Below are positions 10,201 to 16,879 of a DNA stretch of 64,000 nucleotides, in pieces. Source of the stretch: Gemmatimonadota bacterium (GTDB lineage Bacteria; Gemmatimonadota; Gemmatimonadetes; Longimicrobiales; Gaopeijiaceae); assembly GCA_022826005.1 (NCBI GenBank), contig JAJDVT010000011.1:16221-80220 (forward strand), given 5' to 3'. Position numbers and translations under genes: made by a program. The stretch's first letter is position 1. Every line of letters begins with the position of its first letter. Below the pieces are notes generated by a model, which was given only the letters and a program-made list of their open reading frames with translations, did not search any database and was not told where the DNA came from.

Positions 10201-11571
10201 CGCGGAACCCACGGGCCACCGCCGGCCGCCGTCATCCCCATCCACCGATGTGCCATCAGCCGATCCGGGCCCCTCCAACAGGATGTGAGCATTCGTTCCG
10301 GACCACCCGAAGCCGCTCACCCCCGCCCGTGGAGGTCGGCCTGAGCGGAGCGGCCACTCCATCCGGTTGCCCGCCACCCGCAGGGGAATCCCGTCCCAGT
10401 CGATCTGCGGGCTCGGGTTGTGGAAGTGCAGGTGCTTCGGGACCGTGCGCCGTTCAATCGACAGGATGGCCTTGATCATCCCTGCCACGCCCGCCGCCGC
10501 CTCAAGGTGCCCGATGTTCGTCTTCACGGAGCCGACCAGGATGGGGCGGTCCGCTGTGCGTCCCCTGCCATAGGCCGCCGCCGTCGCGCGCGCCTCGATG
10601 GGGTCCCCCACCTCCGTTCCGGTGCCGTGAGCCTCCACGTAGTCCACATCCGACGGCTGGAGCCCGGCCCGCCGGAGCGCGTCCTCGATACAGCGCTCCT
10701 GCGCGTCCTGGCTCGGCACCGTCAGCCCCGGGGTCGCGCCGTCCTGGTTCACCGCGGTGCTGCGGATGACGGCCCAGATCCGGTCGCCGTCGGCCACGGC
10801 CTCGCTGAGCCGCTTCAAGACCAGGATTCCGCAGCCTTCGCCCCGCACGTAGCCGTTTGCCCCGGCGTCGAAGGTTGCACACCGCCCATCCGGCGAGAGC
10901 ATCCCCGCGTTCGCGCGCATTTCGAACAGCTGGGCCGACAGGATCACATGCACGCCGCCCGCCAGCGCCAGATCCGCCTCCCCGCGCTGCAGCCCCGAAA
11001 CCGCCTGGTGAACGGCCACCAGAGATGAAGAGCAGGCGGTGTCGAGGGCCATCGCCGGCCCGTTCAGTCCCAATGCGAAGGCAACCCGCCCGATGGCCGT
11101 GTTGAAGGAAGTTCCCGTGACCGAGTACAGGCTTGCGGCCGGCTCGGTCGGCTCACCGGCGTCGAGGACGAGCGCCCGGTAGTCGTAGTTGCTGATGCCC
11201 GCGTATACTCCGGTGCGACTGCCCTTGAGCCGGTCCGGAGCGATGCCCGCGTCTTCGAGGGCCTGCCAGCTCGTCTCGAGCATCATGCGCTGCTGCGGAT
11301 CCAGACGCTGCGCCTCCACCGGGGAGATGCGGAAGAACGAGGCGTCGAACTCGTCGAGCCGGTCGAGGAAGCCCGCGAACCGGCAGGCCCGGTTGACCTT
11401 TTCGTCGGGGAAGAGCTGGCCCACGCGCCCGGCTCCGGACCCCAGGACACCCTCGGTCACGGCGTTCACGCCGCCTTCAAGCAGGCGCCAGAAGGACTCG
11501 ATGTCGTCCGCGCCGGGGAACCGGCACGCCATGCCGACGATTGCGATGGGTTCGAAGGCCGTCCTTGGCAT
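1207..11571 (-). CDS. Type I polyketide synthase, KS-AT-DH-cMT-ER-KR-ACP-KS-AT(degenerate)
   Basis: The protein is a 3454-residue multidomain synthase. Rough domain positions are KS1 6-430 (DTACSSS, Cys180), AT1 575-890 (GHSLG, Ser672), DH 955-1235 (His985, Asp1162), C-methyltransferase 1290-1680 (VLEVGAGIGS near 1484), ER 1890-2205 (HAGAGGVG), KR 2210-2420 (VTGGLGGIG), ACP 2490-2560 (GMDSL, Ser2528), KS2 2595-3020 (Cys2762) and AT2 3150-3430. The first module is fully reducing and methylating. AT1 has 'PAYHS' at the specificity motif, closer to malonyl-type HAFH than to YASH. AT2 reads GHGLG (Gly3264 instead of Ser) and lacks about 70 residues including the catalytic-His region. The protein stops right after the post-AT linker, so there is no terminal ACP or thioesterase. 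DH has Asp989 at the Gly of HxxxGxxxxP, and KR has His2365 where Tyr is usual. The ATG at 11571 lies just below an inverted-repeat array. The product is unknown. Confidence 0.95.
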   Translation of the reverse strand: MPRTAFEPIAIVGMACRFPGADDIESFWRLLEGGVNAVTEGVLGSGAGRVGQLFPDEKVNRACRFAGFLDRLDEFDASFFRISPVEAQRLDPQQRMMLETSWQALEDAGIAPDRLKGSRTGVYAGISNYDYRALVLDAGEPTEPAASLYSVTGTSFNTAIGRVAFALGLNGPAMALDTACSSSLVAVHQAVSGLQRGEADLALAGGVHVILSAQLFEMRANAGMLSPDGRCATFDAGANGYVRGEGCGILVLKRLSEAVADGDRIWAVIRSTAVNQDGATPGLTVPSQDAQERCIEDALRRAGLQPSDVDYVEAHGTGTEVGDPIEARATAAAYGRGRTADRPILVGSVKTNIGHLEAAAGVAGMIKAILSIERRTVPKHLHFHNPSPQIDWDGIPLRVAGNRMEWPLRSGRPPRAGVSGFGWSGTNAHILLEGPGSADGTSVDGDDGGRRWPVGSAWPVDISLAEDGTDGAALPAPREEELAARVTRILPLSGRSDEALRELAERYLGWVDEGVGKGPAGDGARDPLLADMAWTAGMGRSHFDHRAGVVFRDAASLREGLRKVAEADGGTPSRGAATVAFAYAGQASQWPGMGASLHASEPVVRAVLDRCDELLRQERDASLLDVMFGRPAAVGDLDDPQWKQPAIYALECALAALWSSLGIRPDVVLGHSLGEIAAAHTAGVFGLEDGLRLAAVRGELVGALPGEGAMGAVFAPAGHVAEALEEHNAASGGIGLCIAADNGAHQVISGPAAEVSALLERLEADGLRVARLRKSPAYHSAMIEPALDDLEEALSRLSYAPPKLPFVSNLDGRTVAAGEALDAAYWRRQMRAPVAFRACVETLAELGVNAVVEIGPHSVLGPMTTLAWPDSAGAPEAPVALSSLMRPGRKVTVTEAEDAFFAAVAGAYEAGLPLRFEGLFAGESRRRIALPGYPFRRDRHWIDAPRRRRSSADHPLLGSRHESASGEISFDTELYPSDPAWLGDHRVFDRVVAPGALFGAMAASACTVENSGPAVVGDFQMRSALVFPAESGDGDGSGEEGRRLQLLVDGAEEDGSRRVRILSRGAADDEWTLHAEGRVATDAGADLPPTGATPDLARLRSDLAPVDLPAYYRAKAEVGIDLGPSFRTLEALRAGPGEALAEVSLPDSADTGGLAFHPLVLDGCFQVMGAARDTFGSDEDVTYLPFGWEQLSVPERLPERLLCHVRMREAPDSAGAEPPEVLSADITLCDLDGSPIGTLNGYTVKRATRSALLPAAEGVEELLYEVVWRDRALPPGILAADFLPAPAAAAARSRPFSRYLAIEGVKVEDETGLQEDMERVSWCYALSALEALGWERRAGAAVDPEELRERLEVLPEHVHLLRRMLEILARSGVLQANAEGFVVAVGAEDPLPDDMPLDSEGFLTGVMQRFPHATNEIGLFRRCAGALPEVLRGNEDTLALLFGDAEPNAVDLYRRAPAWRAANGMLGEVVRTLVDELPAGRQLRVLEVGAGIGSATEYVLPELPAGGFSYAYTDISAGFFAEAETRFSTGDTSIDYRVLDIEKDPVDQGFEAHGYDLVIAANVLHATRHLDETLARCRALLAPSGLLVALENQRGRGWMDLIFGQLDGWWRFADRYRPNHALAGPAVWRRALADSGFVQSEVLGLDRQEVAGLPDRGVIVAQGPAEIDLPEGVWVLAGDRGGVAAEVAAQLAALNQRVVLAGVDPQAGLSAGESEAGIVAASVEMERRESWQSLLEGLPADVPLAGVVHLVAQDGHGPEATTANIAADAKRGAASALALVQGIADADVEPEKGLWFVTRGAQVLERERTGRLAGAALWGFGRVVAREAPELQPRMLDLDPEAAGAPEALTDELLFPDSENHIAYRQGHRQVARLVRTGDGVPRLALPEEADWVLAPDEGGAIETLRVHSLPPRTLEPNEVRAAVEACGLNFLDVFRAMGLVEEEGMLGEEFCGRIVEVGSDVTSVAVGDRVAGFAFGTFGPEVVTREELVALAPAGVSATALATIPSVFVTCVLSYELAGLKAGDRVLVHAGAGGVGLAAIQLAQAAGAEVFATASARKRDYLRSHGVEHVYDSRSTRFGQEILDSTGGAGVDVVLNSLTGEGFIEASLSCLAQGGRFVELARRDILTEGEMAALRPDVAYAILDLYTLKEQDPAGPGAALTDVLARVATGGLAPLRHTIWPMAETSAAMAYMRAARHIGKIVLTTPPIAAGRLRRDGTYLVTGGLGGIGLALAEWLAERGAGSVVLNGRRAPDQAAEKAIESLRARGFRIEVEIADVTDTAALDAMLDRMDGSLPPLAGVIHSVGVLSDAALGNQSWDSFETVLWPKMLGAWHLHRATAEHDLDMFVLFSSVAGVLGNPGQANHAAANAFLDQLAVHRRALGLPGQAIAWGAWSGIGEAEEQRARIAGRREVSGTGWFSPEQGFMALDRLLREDGATSVVLAVDWPVFGDTLGNRHPLFDDLVSADQDPADESAESTDDVLAALRSAPPAAREELLVSFLQREIQAVLRLPAAPAPAVGFFDLGMDSLVAVELRNRLNRVFAGEYTAPNTIVFDYPDIASLAGHLTIALAEEDDASVDEPQPAATESQPTVRQDEDGIAIVGMACRFPGAPDLDAFWSLLETGEDAVTDGRPGSGPWHGVSGDPADEDPVSRRGGFVEGIDRFDAHFFGMTPIGARTMDPQQRLLLETTWQALEDAGMDPEGLRGSSTGVYAGIAASEYRDLMMDGLDGINYLGTAGSMALGGVAFKLGLMGPTMPVVLNCAASLVAVHHAVGALRQGEVDLALVGGVNAIFSPGLTREMAGLRMLSPEGRCKTFDASADGFVRSEGCGMLVLKRLGEAEADGDRIWGVVRGSAVNQNGATAGPTVPNGRAQQRVIEEALDRGGVLPGQVDFLEAHGAGSALGDPIEVQAAAAVYGRGREQDQPLLIGSVKTNIGHLESAAGVAALIKVILAMKRGLIPKQLHFRNPTPHLDWDGLPVQVTADSVDWPRRPGQPPRAGVSAFGISGTNAHVVLEGYGPPADDSTAADGGGSAPAPVLQAPGSARTVVIPLMDPVADLQPAAGDFQPRTARILPLSGKSEAAMRELAERYLGWLDRQAGILATPGAPADSLLADMAWTVGVGRGHFGHRAGVAFHDANSLLAGLRAVAEGDRPGSARAARDSGTAPKVAFVYAGVGGERTEMAERLYETEPVVRAVLDRCDAVLNDERGNGNISLLDAIFGRAAAASALRDPAWAQPAIFAIECALTAMWSGVGVRPSVVAGHGLGELAAAWCAGVFELEDGLRLAAARGMLAAAGNAAGTGAPRNGDHGPADDALDAFGAACAEIPASPPSVRMLSQVTGRLLPPDRMLDGSYWREQARQPESRPRHPRALADLGVDLVLEIGPQAALGPVPLRDWPEAARHGDIGFAEAVASAYEAGLPVSFAGLFAGEERRRISLPGYPFQRRRHWFDAAP

Positions 11572-11594
11572 CAGTGCGACTCCCCTGGGAGTTT

Positions 11595-11644
11595 TGACAG
11601 ATTCCGTGACAGATTCATAGCACTATCTGTCAAGGAATCTGTCA
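11595..11644. promoter_or_regulatory. Four-half-site inverted repeat array upstream of the PKS
   Basis: Two direct copies of TGACAGAT (11595 and 11607, 12-bp period) face two copies of ATCTGTCA (11625 and 11637, also 12-bp period). The outer arms extend to a perfect 11-bp inverted repeat, TGACAGATTCC / GGAATCTGTCA. The array begins 24 bp upstream of the PKS start codon. A TTGACA lies within it on the minus strand. This fits an operator for a dimeric regulator bound as two helically phased dimers, controlling the PKS and perhaps the divergent permease gene. The regulator is not identifiable here. Confidence 0.6.
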
Positions 11645-11766
11645 TATTGGGCTTTTGCTGGATGGAACCAATATAGTAGACACTCTCCGGGCGTTCCCAA
11701 GGCGCGTTGTTCATTGGGCGTACGCGTCCACCACGGCTCCGACGAGCCCCCGAGCGGACACATGAC

Positions 11767-13530
11767 ATGCTCTACCTGATCGCCGCCCTCGCGGCGCTGG
11801 CCATCGGGCCCCTCATGGGAGCGCGCGCGGGGCCGGCCCGCGAAGCCGAAGATGGACGGCGGAGTACGCTCGCCTCCGTCCTCGAGGGCCTGGTGATGGC
11901 GGCCGTGCCGGGGCTGATCTTCCTGGAATTCGTGCCGTCCGCGGTCGGGGAAGGGGAGTGGGGCGTCCTTCTTGTGCTCCTGGTGGGATTCGCGTTGCCC
12001 GTGCTCGCCGAGCGGTCCTCGCGCAGGGGGGGAAAGCCGGTCCACCGCTGGGCGCTGATCGCCGGCCTCTCCGGGTTCCTCGTCCACGCCGCGCTCGACG
12101 GGGCCGCACTGTCCACCCTGCCGGCGGGCAGCCCGGCTTCGCTTCCCCTGGCCGTCATCCTGCACCGCCTTCCGGTGGGGGTCGCTGTGTGGTGGCTCGC
12201 GGCCCGGGAGATCAACCGCCCGGCGGGCGTCGTGGCGCTGGCCGCGCTGATGCTCGCGACGGTGGCAGGGTATCTCCTCGGTGCCGCCGCCGACGGGGCC
12301 CTGCTGGACGCGGCCATCCTCGACTCCGGAGCGCTGCGGCTCTACCAGGCCGCGGTAGGGGGATCGCTGGTGCACGTCGTCATCCACCAGAACGGTGCAC
12401 GCGCGACCGCCCGCGACCGCCGCGGCGAGGGCTGGGGCGCGATCATCGCCCTGGCGGTCCTTCTGGCCGTCGCCGTGGCCGGCATGGACGCGAGTCCGCA
12501 CGGTCCCGCGAACTTCCTTTCGCGACTCCACGTGCTCTCCGCGGAGAGCGCCCCGGCCCTTCTTGCGGCGTACCTCTGCGCGGGGCTCCTCAGCGCCTTT
12601 CTGCCGCAGCGGTCGGTTCGCTGGATGGCCCGCGGCAGCTCGGTCTCCCAGGCCGGGCGGGGCATGCTGATCGGCCTGCCGTTCCCGGTGTGCTCCTGCG
12701 GCGTCGTGCCGCTGTACAGGAGCCTGGTGCGGCGCGGCGCACCCCCGGCCGCCGCGATGGCGTTCCTGGTCGCCACCCCCGAACTGGGCATCGACGCGAT
12801 CCTCCTCTCGCTTCCGCTGCTGGGGCCGCAGGTCACGGTGCTGCGCCTGGCCACGGCTGCCCTGGCGGCGCTCCTGGTGGGCTGGTGGGTGGGCGGCAGG
12901 CTGAAGACGGCGGACCCGGAGCCCGAGCCCGCGACCGCATCGGGTGACCAGCCGGGCACTCTGACCCGCCTGGGCACCGCGCTGCGCACGGGAACCGGCG
13001 AGGTCGTCGACCACACCGCGCCGTGGATCGTCCTCGGATTGGGCGTCGCGGCCCTCGTCACCCCCGTCCTGGAGAGCGGCTGGCTGGCCGGTCTGCCGCC
13101 GGTGGCGGACGTATTCCTCTTCGCCCTGCTGGGCTTCCCGACCTACGTCTGCGCCGCCTCGGCCACCCCGCTGGTCGCGGCCTTCCTCGCCACCGGCCTG
13201 TCGCCAGGTGCCGGCATCGCCTTCCTCATCACCGGACCGGCCACCAACATCTCCACCCTCGGGCTCGTCAGCAGCCTGCACGGCCGCCGCGCGGCCATCG
13301 CGTTCGCTTCGGTGATGGTTGCGTTCGCGGTCACGTCGGGCGTCGCGGTCAACGCCGCCTTCGGAGCGCTGCAGGTCCCCTCGCTCGCCGCGCTGATGGA
13401 AGAGACGCCCAGCGCCCTGCAGCAGATCAGCCTCGTCCTTCTCGCCGCACTCTTCGTCCGTTCGATCGTGCGGCGAGGGCTCAGGAAGTTTGTGGGCGAG
13501 CTGCGGGAAGGGCTGGGGTGGGCCCACTGA
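11767..13530 (+). CDS. Membrane permease with CSCG motif (PF03773/YraQ-like) and extra N-terminal membrane half
   Basis: The protein has 587 residues and many membrane helices. The second half carries the hallmark 'PFPVCSCGVVPLYRSL', with a related ending segment 'FLITGPATNISTLGLVSSL', typical of the two-repeat permease family PF03773 (YraQ, ArsP-like). Some members export organoarsenicals; for most the substrate is unknown. The first 200 residues form a separate membrane block with conserved acidic and His residues ('FLEFVPSAVG', 'GFLVHAALDGAAL') that recalls ZIP-type metal transporters. The track start at 11707 adds 20 charged residues, so I chose the ATG at 11767, where a signal-anchor helix begins directly. 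It is transcribed away from the PKS and followed by a hairpin. Confidence 0.75.
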   Translation: MLYLIAALAALAIGPLMGARAGPAREAEDGRRSTLASVLEGLVMAAVPGLIFLEFVPSAVGEGEWGVLLVLLVGFALPVLAERSSRRGGKPVHRWALIAGLSGFLVHAALDGAALSTLPAGSPASLPLAVILHRLPVGVAVWWLAAREINRPAGVVALAALMLATVAGYLLGAAADGALLDAAILDSGALRLYQAAVGGSLVHVVIHQNGARATARDRRGEGWGAIIALAVLLAVAVAGMDASPHGPANFLSRLHVLSAESAPALLAAYLCAGLLSAFLPQRSVRWMARGSSVSQAGRGMLIGLPFPVCSCGVVPLYRSLVRRGAPPAAAMAFLVATPELGIDAILLSLPLLGPQVTVLRLATAALAALLVGWWVGGRLKTADPEPEPATASGDQPGTLTRLGTALRTGTGEVVDHTAPWIVLGLGVAALVTPVLESGWLAGLPPVADVFLFALLGFPTYVCAASATPLVAAFLATGLSPGAGIAFLITGPATNISTLGLVSSLHGRRAAIAFASVMVAFAVTSGVAVNAAFGALQVPSLAALMEETPSALQQISLVLLAALFVRSIVRRGLRKFVGELREGLGWAH

Positions 13531-13587
13531 TGCTCTGGACCGCTCTGATGGCCGGCCTCCTCACCCACCGCCGCGAAGGGTGGCGCG

Positions 13588-13618
13588 GAAGCCGCCACCT
13601 GGCTCCAGCCGCGGCTTC
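13588..13618. terminator. Hairpin between convergent genes
   Basis: A perfect 8-bp stem, GAAGCCGC / GCGGCTTC with a 15-nt loop, lies between the converging ends of the permease (13530) and the propeller lipoprotein (13688). It is followed by a short T-richer stretch. It probably terminates one or both transcripts. Confidence 0.5.
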
Positions 13619-13687
13619 GGGTGTTCCCGTTTTCCGTCTGGTTTGCCGTTCGGACCTCCTGTAGCATGCGAACCACAACACACCGCT

Positions 13688-14920
13688 TCAGCGCAGGGGC
13701 GCCCTCACCACGTACGGCACATCCATTTCGTCCACGACCCAGGTGTAGATGTTGCCGTGCTGGACCCAGAAACGGCTGTAGGGTGCGGGGGTGAAGGCGA
13801 AGCGGACGGAGCCCAGATAGTCCCCTTCCTCACTGTAGGTGTCGTAGAACGCGGGAGCGTCCTCCGGGGTGACCCTTTGCACCCAGAGCCGGCCTTCGTC
13901 GTCCACGAACATGCGTGCGAGAATGGGCTTGACGTCCGGCATGAGCGCCGCGACCTCTTCGGCCGCGCTGCGCGCCTCGGGGCTGTCCTCGACAATCTCC
14001 TCGACGAAGGCCGCGCGGTCTTCGTCCGTCAGCGGCAGCACGGGCACTCCGGCCTCGATGACGACCAGCGTGTCCCCGCCCTCGCCGGTTCGCGCGATGC
14101 GGTACGCCACGTTGTTCGCGCGCCAGAATCCGCCGGACGGGTTGACAACGATCATCTCGAATGCCGAGAAGCTCGGCGCCAGGAGCTGCCAGAGCCCGTT
14201 CGAGTCCTGGTAGTAGTATGATTGAAGGCTGCTTTCGCCCAGGAAGACCGAGTCGACAGCCTCGCTGGACAGGTCGTAGGACTTGTAGTAGCCACGCGAT
14301 GTCCTTGAACTCAGGCCGGGTGGGGGCGGGTAGCGCCGTTCTTCGTCCGAATGGGCGGTGAGCGACCAGTAACGCCCCCGATTGTCGAACGGCCCCGTCC
14401 AGACGAAACCGTAGCCCAGTACCGGCGCATTGAACCGGCGCACCTCCTCTCCGGCCGGGTTCACCCCGATGATCCTCCACTTGCCATGATCGTTGATCCA
14501 CAGCAGCGTGTCGCCCGAGAGGACGAGCCCATTGGCCGCGGTGATCTCGCCAGGACCCTCGCCCCGCCGGACGATCGTCCGCAGGTACCGGCCATCGGAG
14601 TCAAAGACGCGAACCTCCGTAGCCTGGAAGTCCAGCACGTAGATGGTCCCGTCGCTGCTGGCCTGGATGCCCCGGATGTCCCCGAAGATGAGGTTGGGGT
14701 CGTCCCCTTCGAGGCTTCCGAACCTCAGGTCGACATGTGCTTCGGTGACTTCGGGGCCGATGGCGTCAATGGCGGGGAGGTCGGGATACCGCACGAGGAG
14801 CGCGCCGTTCGGCAGGGTCTCACGCAGAGCGGGCGGCTCGGCGGATTCCGTGACGCATGACGAAACCGCGGCGGCGAGGATGATGGCGGGCAGTACGCGT
14901 GATGTGGGGTGATTCCGCAT
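13688..14920 (-). CDS. Six-bladed beta-propeller lipoprotein (paralog A)
   Basis: The protein has 410 residues and begins with a lipoprotein signal ending in AAAVSSC (Cys22). The mature part shows repeated propeller blades such as 'GIQASSDGTIYVLDFQ' and the family signature 'GRYLRTIVRRGEGPGEI'. NHL-like propellers of this kind are highly amplified in Gemmatimonadota; their roles are mostly unknown and presumed to be ligand or partner binding at the cell surface. It lies 19 bp downstream of a small M56-like remnant and ends convergently with the permease. No catalytic residues are evident. Confidence 0.8.
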   Translation of the reverse strand: MRNHPTSRVLPAIILAAAVSSCVTESAEPPALRETLPNGALLVRYPDLPAIDAIGPEVTEAHVDLRFGSLEGDDPNLIFGDIRGIQASSDGTIYVLDFQATEVRVFDSDGRYLRTIVRRGEGPGEITAANGLVLSGDTLLWINDHGKWRIIGVNPAGEEVRRFNAPVLGYGFVWTGPFDNRGRYWSLTAHSDEERRYPPPPGLSSRTSRGYYKSYDLSSEAVDSVFLGESSLQSYYYQDSNGLWQLLAPSFSAFEMIVVNPSGGFWRANNVAYRIARTGEGGDTLVVIEAGVPVLPLTDEDRAAFVEEIVEDSPEARSAAEEVAALMPDVKPILARMFVDDEGRLWVQRVTPEDAPAFYDTYSEEGDYLGSVRFAFTPAPYSRFWVQHGNIYTWVVDEMDVPYVVRAPLR

Positions 14921-14939
14921 GACTCGTGGAGGGTTGGAG

Positions 14940-15230
14940 CTACGACATCTGACGCCGCCTGGTGAGATCGAACGTTGGCTGAGGCCGCCTGGTGAGATCC
15001 AGCGTAGGCTGAGGCCGCCTGGTGAGATTGAACCCGGGATTGAGCCCTGATATCAGCTGCCTGGCGGGATCGAACGTCGATGCCTCGTCGTCCAGCAGCG
15101 CCAGCGTCAGTCCCGCCAACCACGCAAAGCGGCGGGGAAAACCCACTCGCTCACAGAGCTTGTCCAGCGAGAGGGCTACGGCTGCCAGGAGGCACGCAAC
15201 GCCGGCTGCGTAGGCCATCCACGTCACCAC
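14940..15230 (-). pseudogene. Truncated M56/BlaR1-like N-terminus with tandem repeats
   Basis: This is a 96-codon ORF. The first 45 residues, 'MVTWMAYAAGVACLLAAVAL...' and onwards, resemble the first membrane helices of M56 (BlaR1/MecR1-type) antirepressors. The rest is low-complexity, including 'LTRRPQPTLDLTRRPQPTFD'. There is no HExxH motif and no BlaI gene upstream, so it is likely a remnant whose 3' end was replaced by tandem repeats. It could instead be a small membrane protein that still directs expression of the propeller gene immediately downstream. The family link is tentative because only the N-terminal helix region is compared. Confidence 0.4.
14954..15043. repeat. Three 30-bp tandem repeats
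   Basis: Three units beginning GCCGCCTGGTGAGAT start at 14954, 14984 and 15014, with a fourth degenerate copy (GCCTGGCGGGATCGAACG) downstream near 15058. The 30-bp period keeps a minus-strand reading frame open as a 10-residue repeat at the end of the M56-like ORF. Copy number may vary between strains. Confidence 0.85.
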
Positions 15231-15309
15231 TTGTTCTTCTCCCCGGGTTGTCCGTTGCTCGGTCGAGCCCGCGTCGCGGGTGCTGCTGCGGCGACACTAC
15301 GATTCATTC

Positions 15310-15323
15310 ACGAACATCTTCGT
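15310..15323. promoter_or_regulatory. Dyad in an AT-richer intergenic stretch
   Basis: ACGAA-N4-TTCGT is a perfect dyad in an AT-richer island about 80 bp upstream of the M56-like remnant. The minus strand also reads TACTATTTATTA next to it, a possible promoter. The wider gene-free region 15231-15802 otherwise holds only an Rpn remnant (15428-15535); nothing else recognisable was seen. Confidence 0.35.
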
Positions 15324-15427
15324 AATAAATAGTACGGTGTCCGGCAAGGCATGTCAACGAGATTCTTCGTGGCAACCGTGAGGCGGGCGGACATGCGAGC
15401 GCGCGCGCCGCTGACAACTCCCCTGCC

Positions 15428-15535
15428 TCAGGAGACGCGCTGGACCTCCCTGGCCCGTGCGATGAACTCGTCCGCCGTCTCGCACTCGATGACACCGGTG
15501 GCGACTGCGGCGATGCGATCCGCGTCCCCAGCGTC
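15428..15535 (-). pseudogene. C-terminal remnant of an Rpn-family nuclease gene
   Basis: The minus strand encodes 'ADRIAAVATGVIECETADEF' followed by 'IARAREVQRVS' and a stop. This closely parallels the C-terminus of the Rpn-type gene at 31518-32458 ('ESIAAIADAVIECETAEEFL'). No matching upstream portion was found, so only the tail of a former copy remains. Rpn proteins (PD-(D/E)XK recombination-promoting nuclease/transposase-like) often occur as multiple, decaying copies. Confidence 0.6.
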
Positions 15536-15802
15536 CTGGCGCGTTCCGTCTTGCGACTGTCGGTTCAAACGGGACTTCGTCTTGCGACCGTTGCGCATGG
15601 CGGAGATGGTCGTCGCCGGTGGGCGGTCTCACCCTCACAACCGACCCGCTGGAACTCCGACTCCGTCGGGGGCGAAAAGAGCGTGCGCGCGGTGATCACG
15701 CCGCTGCAGGGTGGCGGGTGGAAGTCCGAATGGCGCCATCCAGGCCCTACCTCTTCGAGCGGCTTCCGGACTGGTGCTTTCTGGCGGCGGCCATGCAGTC
15801 GC

Positions 15803-16879
15803 TCATCCCACCGATGGCAACATCCCCGCGCACGGCTCCCCACTGACCCGCCGCAGCGGGTGCATCGAGGCCTTGTTGGCGCTCCCCATGAACAGGTGGG
15901 GTCTCCCGTCTTCCGTCTCTCCCTGGTCCTGCTGGAATACCAGGACGCTGTCGCCTCTCACCCGAACGGGAATCCGGGCCATGTCGGTCCGCATATCCTT
16001 TTGCACGATCGCGTAGCATCCGGTTTCCGGGTCGATGATCGCGCCGCCGGTACGGAAGTCGCCGCTGAACAGCACGAGGTGGCCCCGGTCGTCGACGGAC
16101 GGATGCGACTTGTGCGACCATGGCGGGCACGGTCTCCCGCTGATCTGGCAACCCCACTCCTCGGTGAACTCGGTCGGAACAGCCACCCGTCCCGTCTTGC
16201 CGCTCAGGTCGTAGACGAACACGGAATCGGGGCCTTCCTCGTAGGCCTGTACGACGAAGGCCCGGTCCTCGGTACAGACGATCCGTGCCGCGCTATTCAA
16301 CGAAAGGCCGGTGAGCACCGCCTGATTGCGGGCGCGGGCATCTTCCTCGGAAACGATCTCGTCGACCGACGTGCCCAAAATCGCATTCGGTCCAATGGCC
16401 TCGGTCTCGTGCCGCAGCACACCGTTCGGGACCGGTACCGCGGGCTTGCCGCCCAGATCGCAAACCCTCTGTGCCGTGGGTGCCTGCGGGGTCCACGAGC
16501 CCACCGGATTGTGGTTGGAATCGAACATGAGGACTCGCTGGAATCCGGCAACGTACAGACCTCCATCGCCGGCAAGTGACATCCAGGTTGTGCCCAGGGG
16601 CGGGATTTCCAGCGGGCCCTCGCCACGTGGCGTCGAGATCGTTCGCACCCATTCACCCGTCTCGAGCGAGAAGACCATGATCCCGTCGGGCTCCTCGTTG
16701 TCGTGGACGTAGAGGAGGTTGCGGTCCCAGTCAGCTGCCAGGTTGTGGTACTTCATGGCCCGCCACTCGTCGTGGATGATGGTTCGGCCGACCGAGTAGT
16801 CGATCTCCAGGATCTGCTGGGCGCCGGCGTCGGGAGCCGCGACGAGGCCGGCGATCATGAGGAAGGTCAGTGCGCGCAA
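15803..16879 (-). CDS. Secreted beta-propeller protein (paralog B)
   Basis: The protein has 358 residues with a cleavable signal peptide 'MRALTFLMIAGLVAAPDAGAQ'. Propeller-like segments follow, such as 'LAADWDRNLLYVHDNEEPDG' and 'SLAGDGGLYVAGFQRVLMFD'. The blade signature is divergent (TISTPRGEGPLEIP). There is no lipobox, so it is periplasmic or secreted rather than lipid-anchored. It is 115 bp downstream of paralog C on the same strand, possibly in one transcription unit. Function is unknown. Confidence 0.7.
   Translation of the reverse strand: MRALTFLMIAGLVAAPDAGAQQILEIDYSVGRTIIHDEWRAMKYHNLAADWDRNLLYVHDNEEPDGIMVFSLETGEWVRTISTPRGEGPLEIPPLGTTWMSLAGDGGLYVAGFQRVLMFDSNHNPVGSWTPQAPTAQRVCDLGGKPAVPVPNGVLRHETEAIGPNAILGTSVDEIVSEEDARARNQAVLTGLSLNSAARIVCTEDRAFVVQAYEEGPDSVFVYDLSGKTGRVAVPTEFTEEWGCQISGRPCPPWSHKSHPSVDDRGHLVLFSGDFRTGGAIIDPETGCYAIVQKDMRTDMARIPVRVRGDSVLVFQQDQGETEDGRPHLFMGSANKASMHPLRRVSGEPCAGMLPSVG

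Noticed and set aside
11623-13527. 634-aa minus-strand ORF opposite the CSCG permease
   Set aside because: Arg/Gln/Gly-rich shadow; the plus strand encodes obvious membrane helices.
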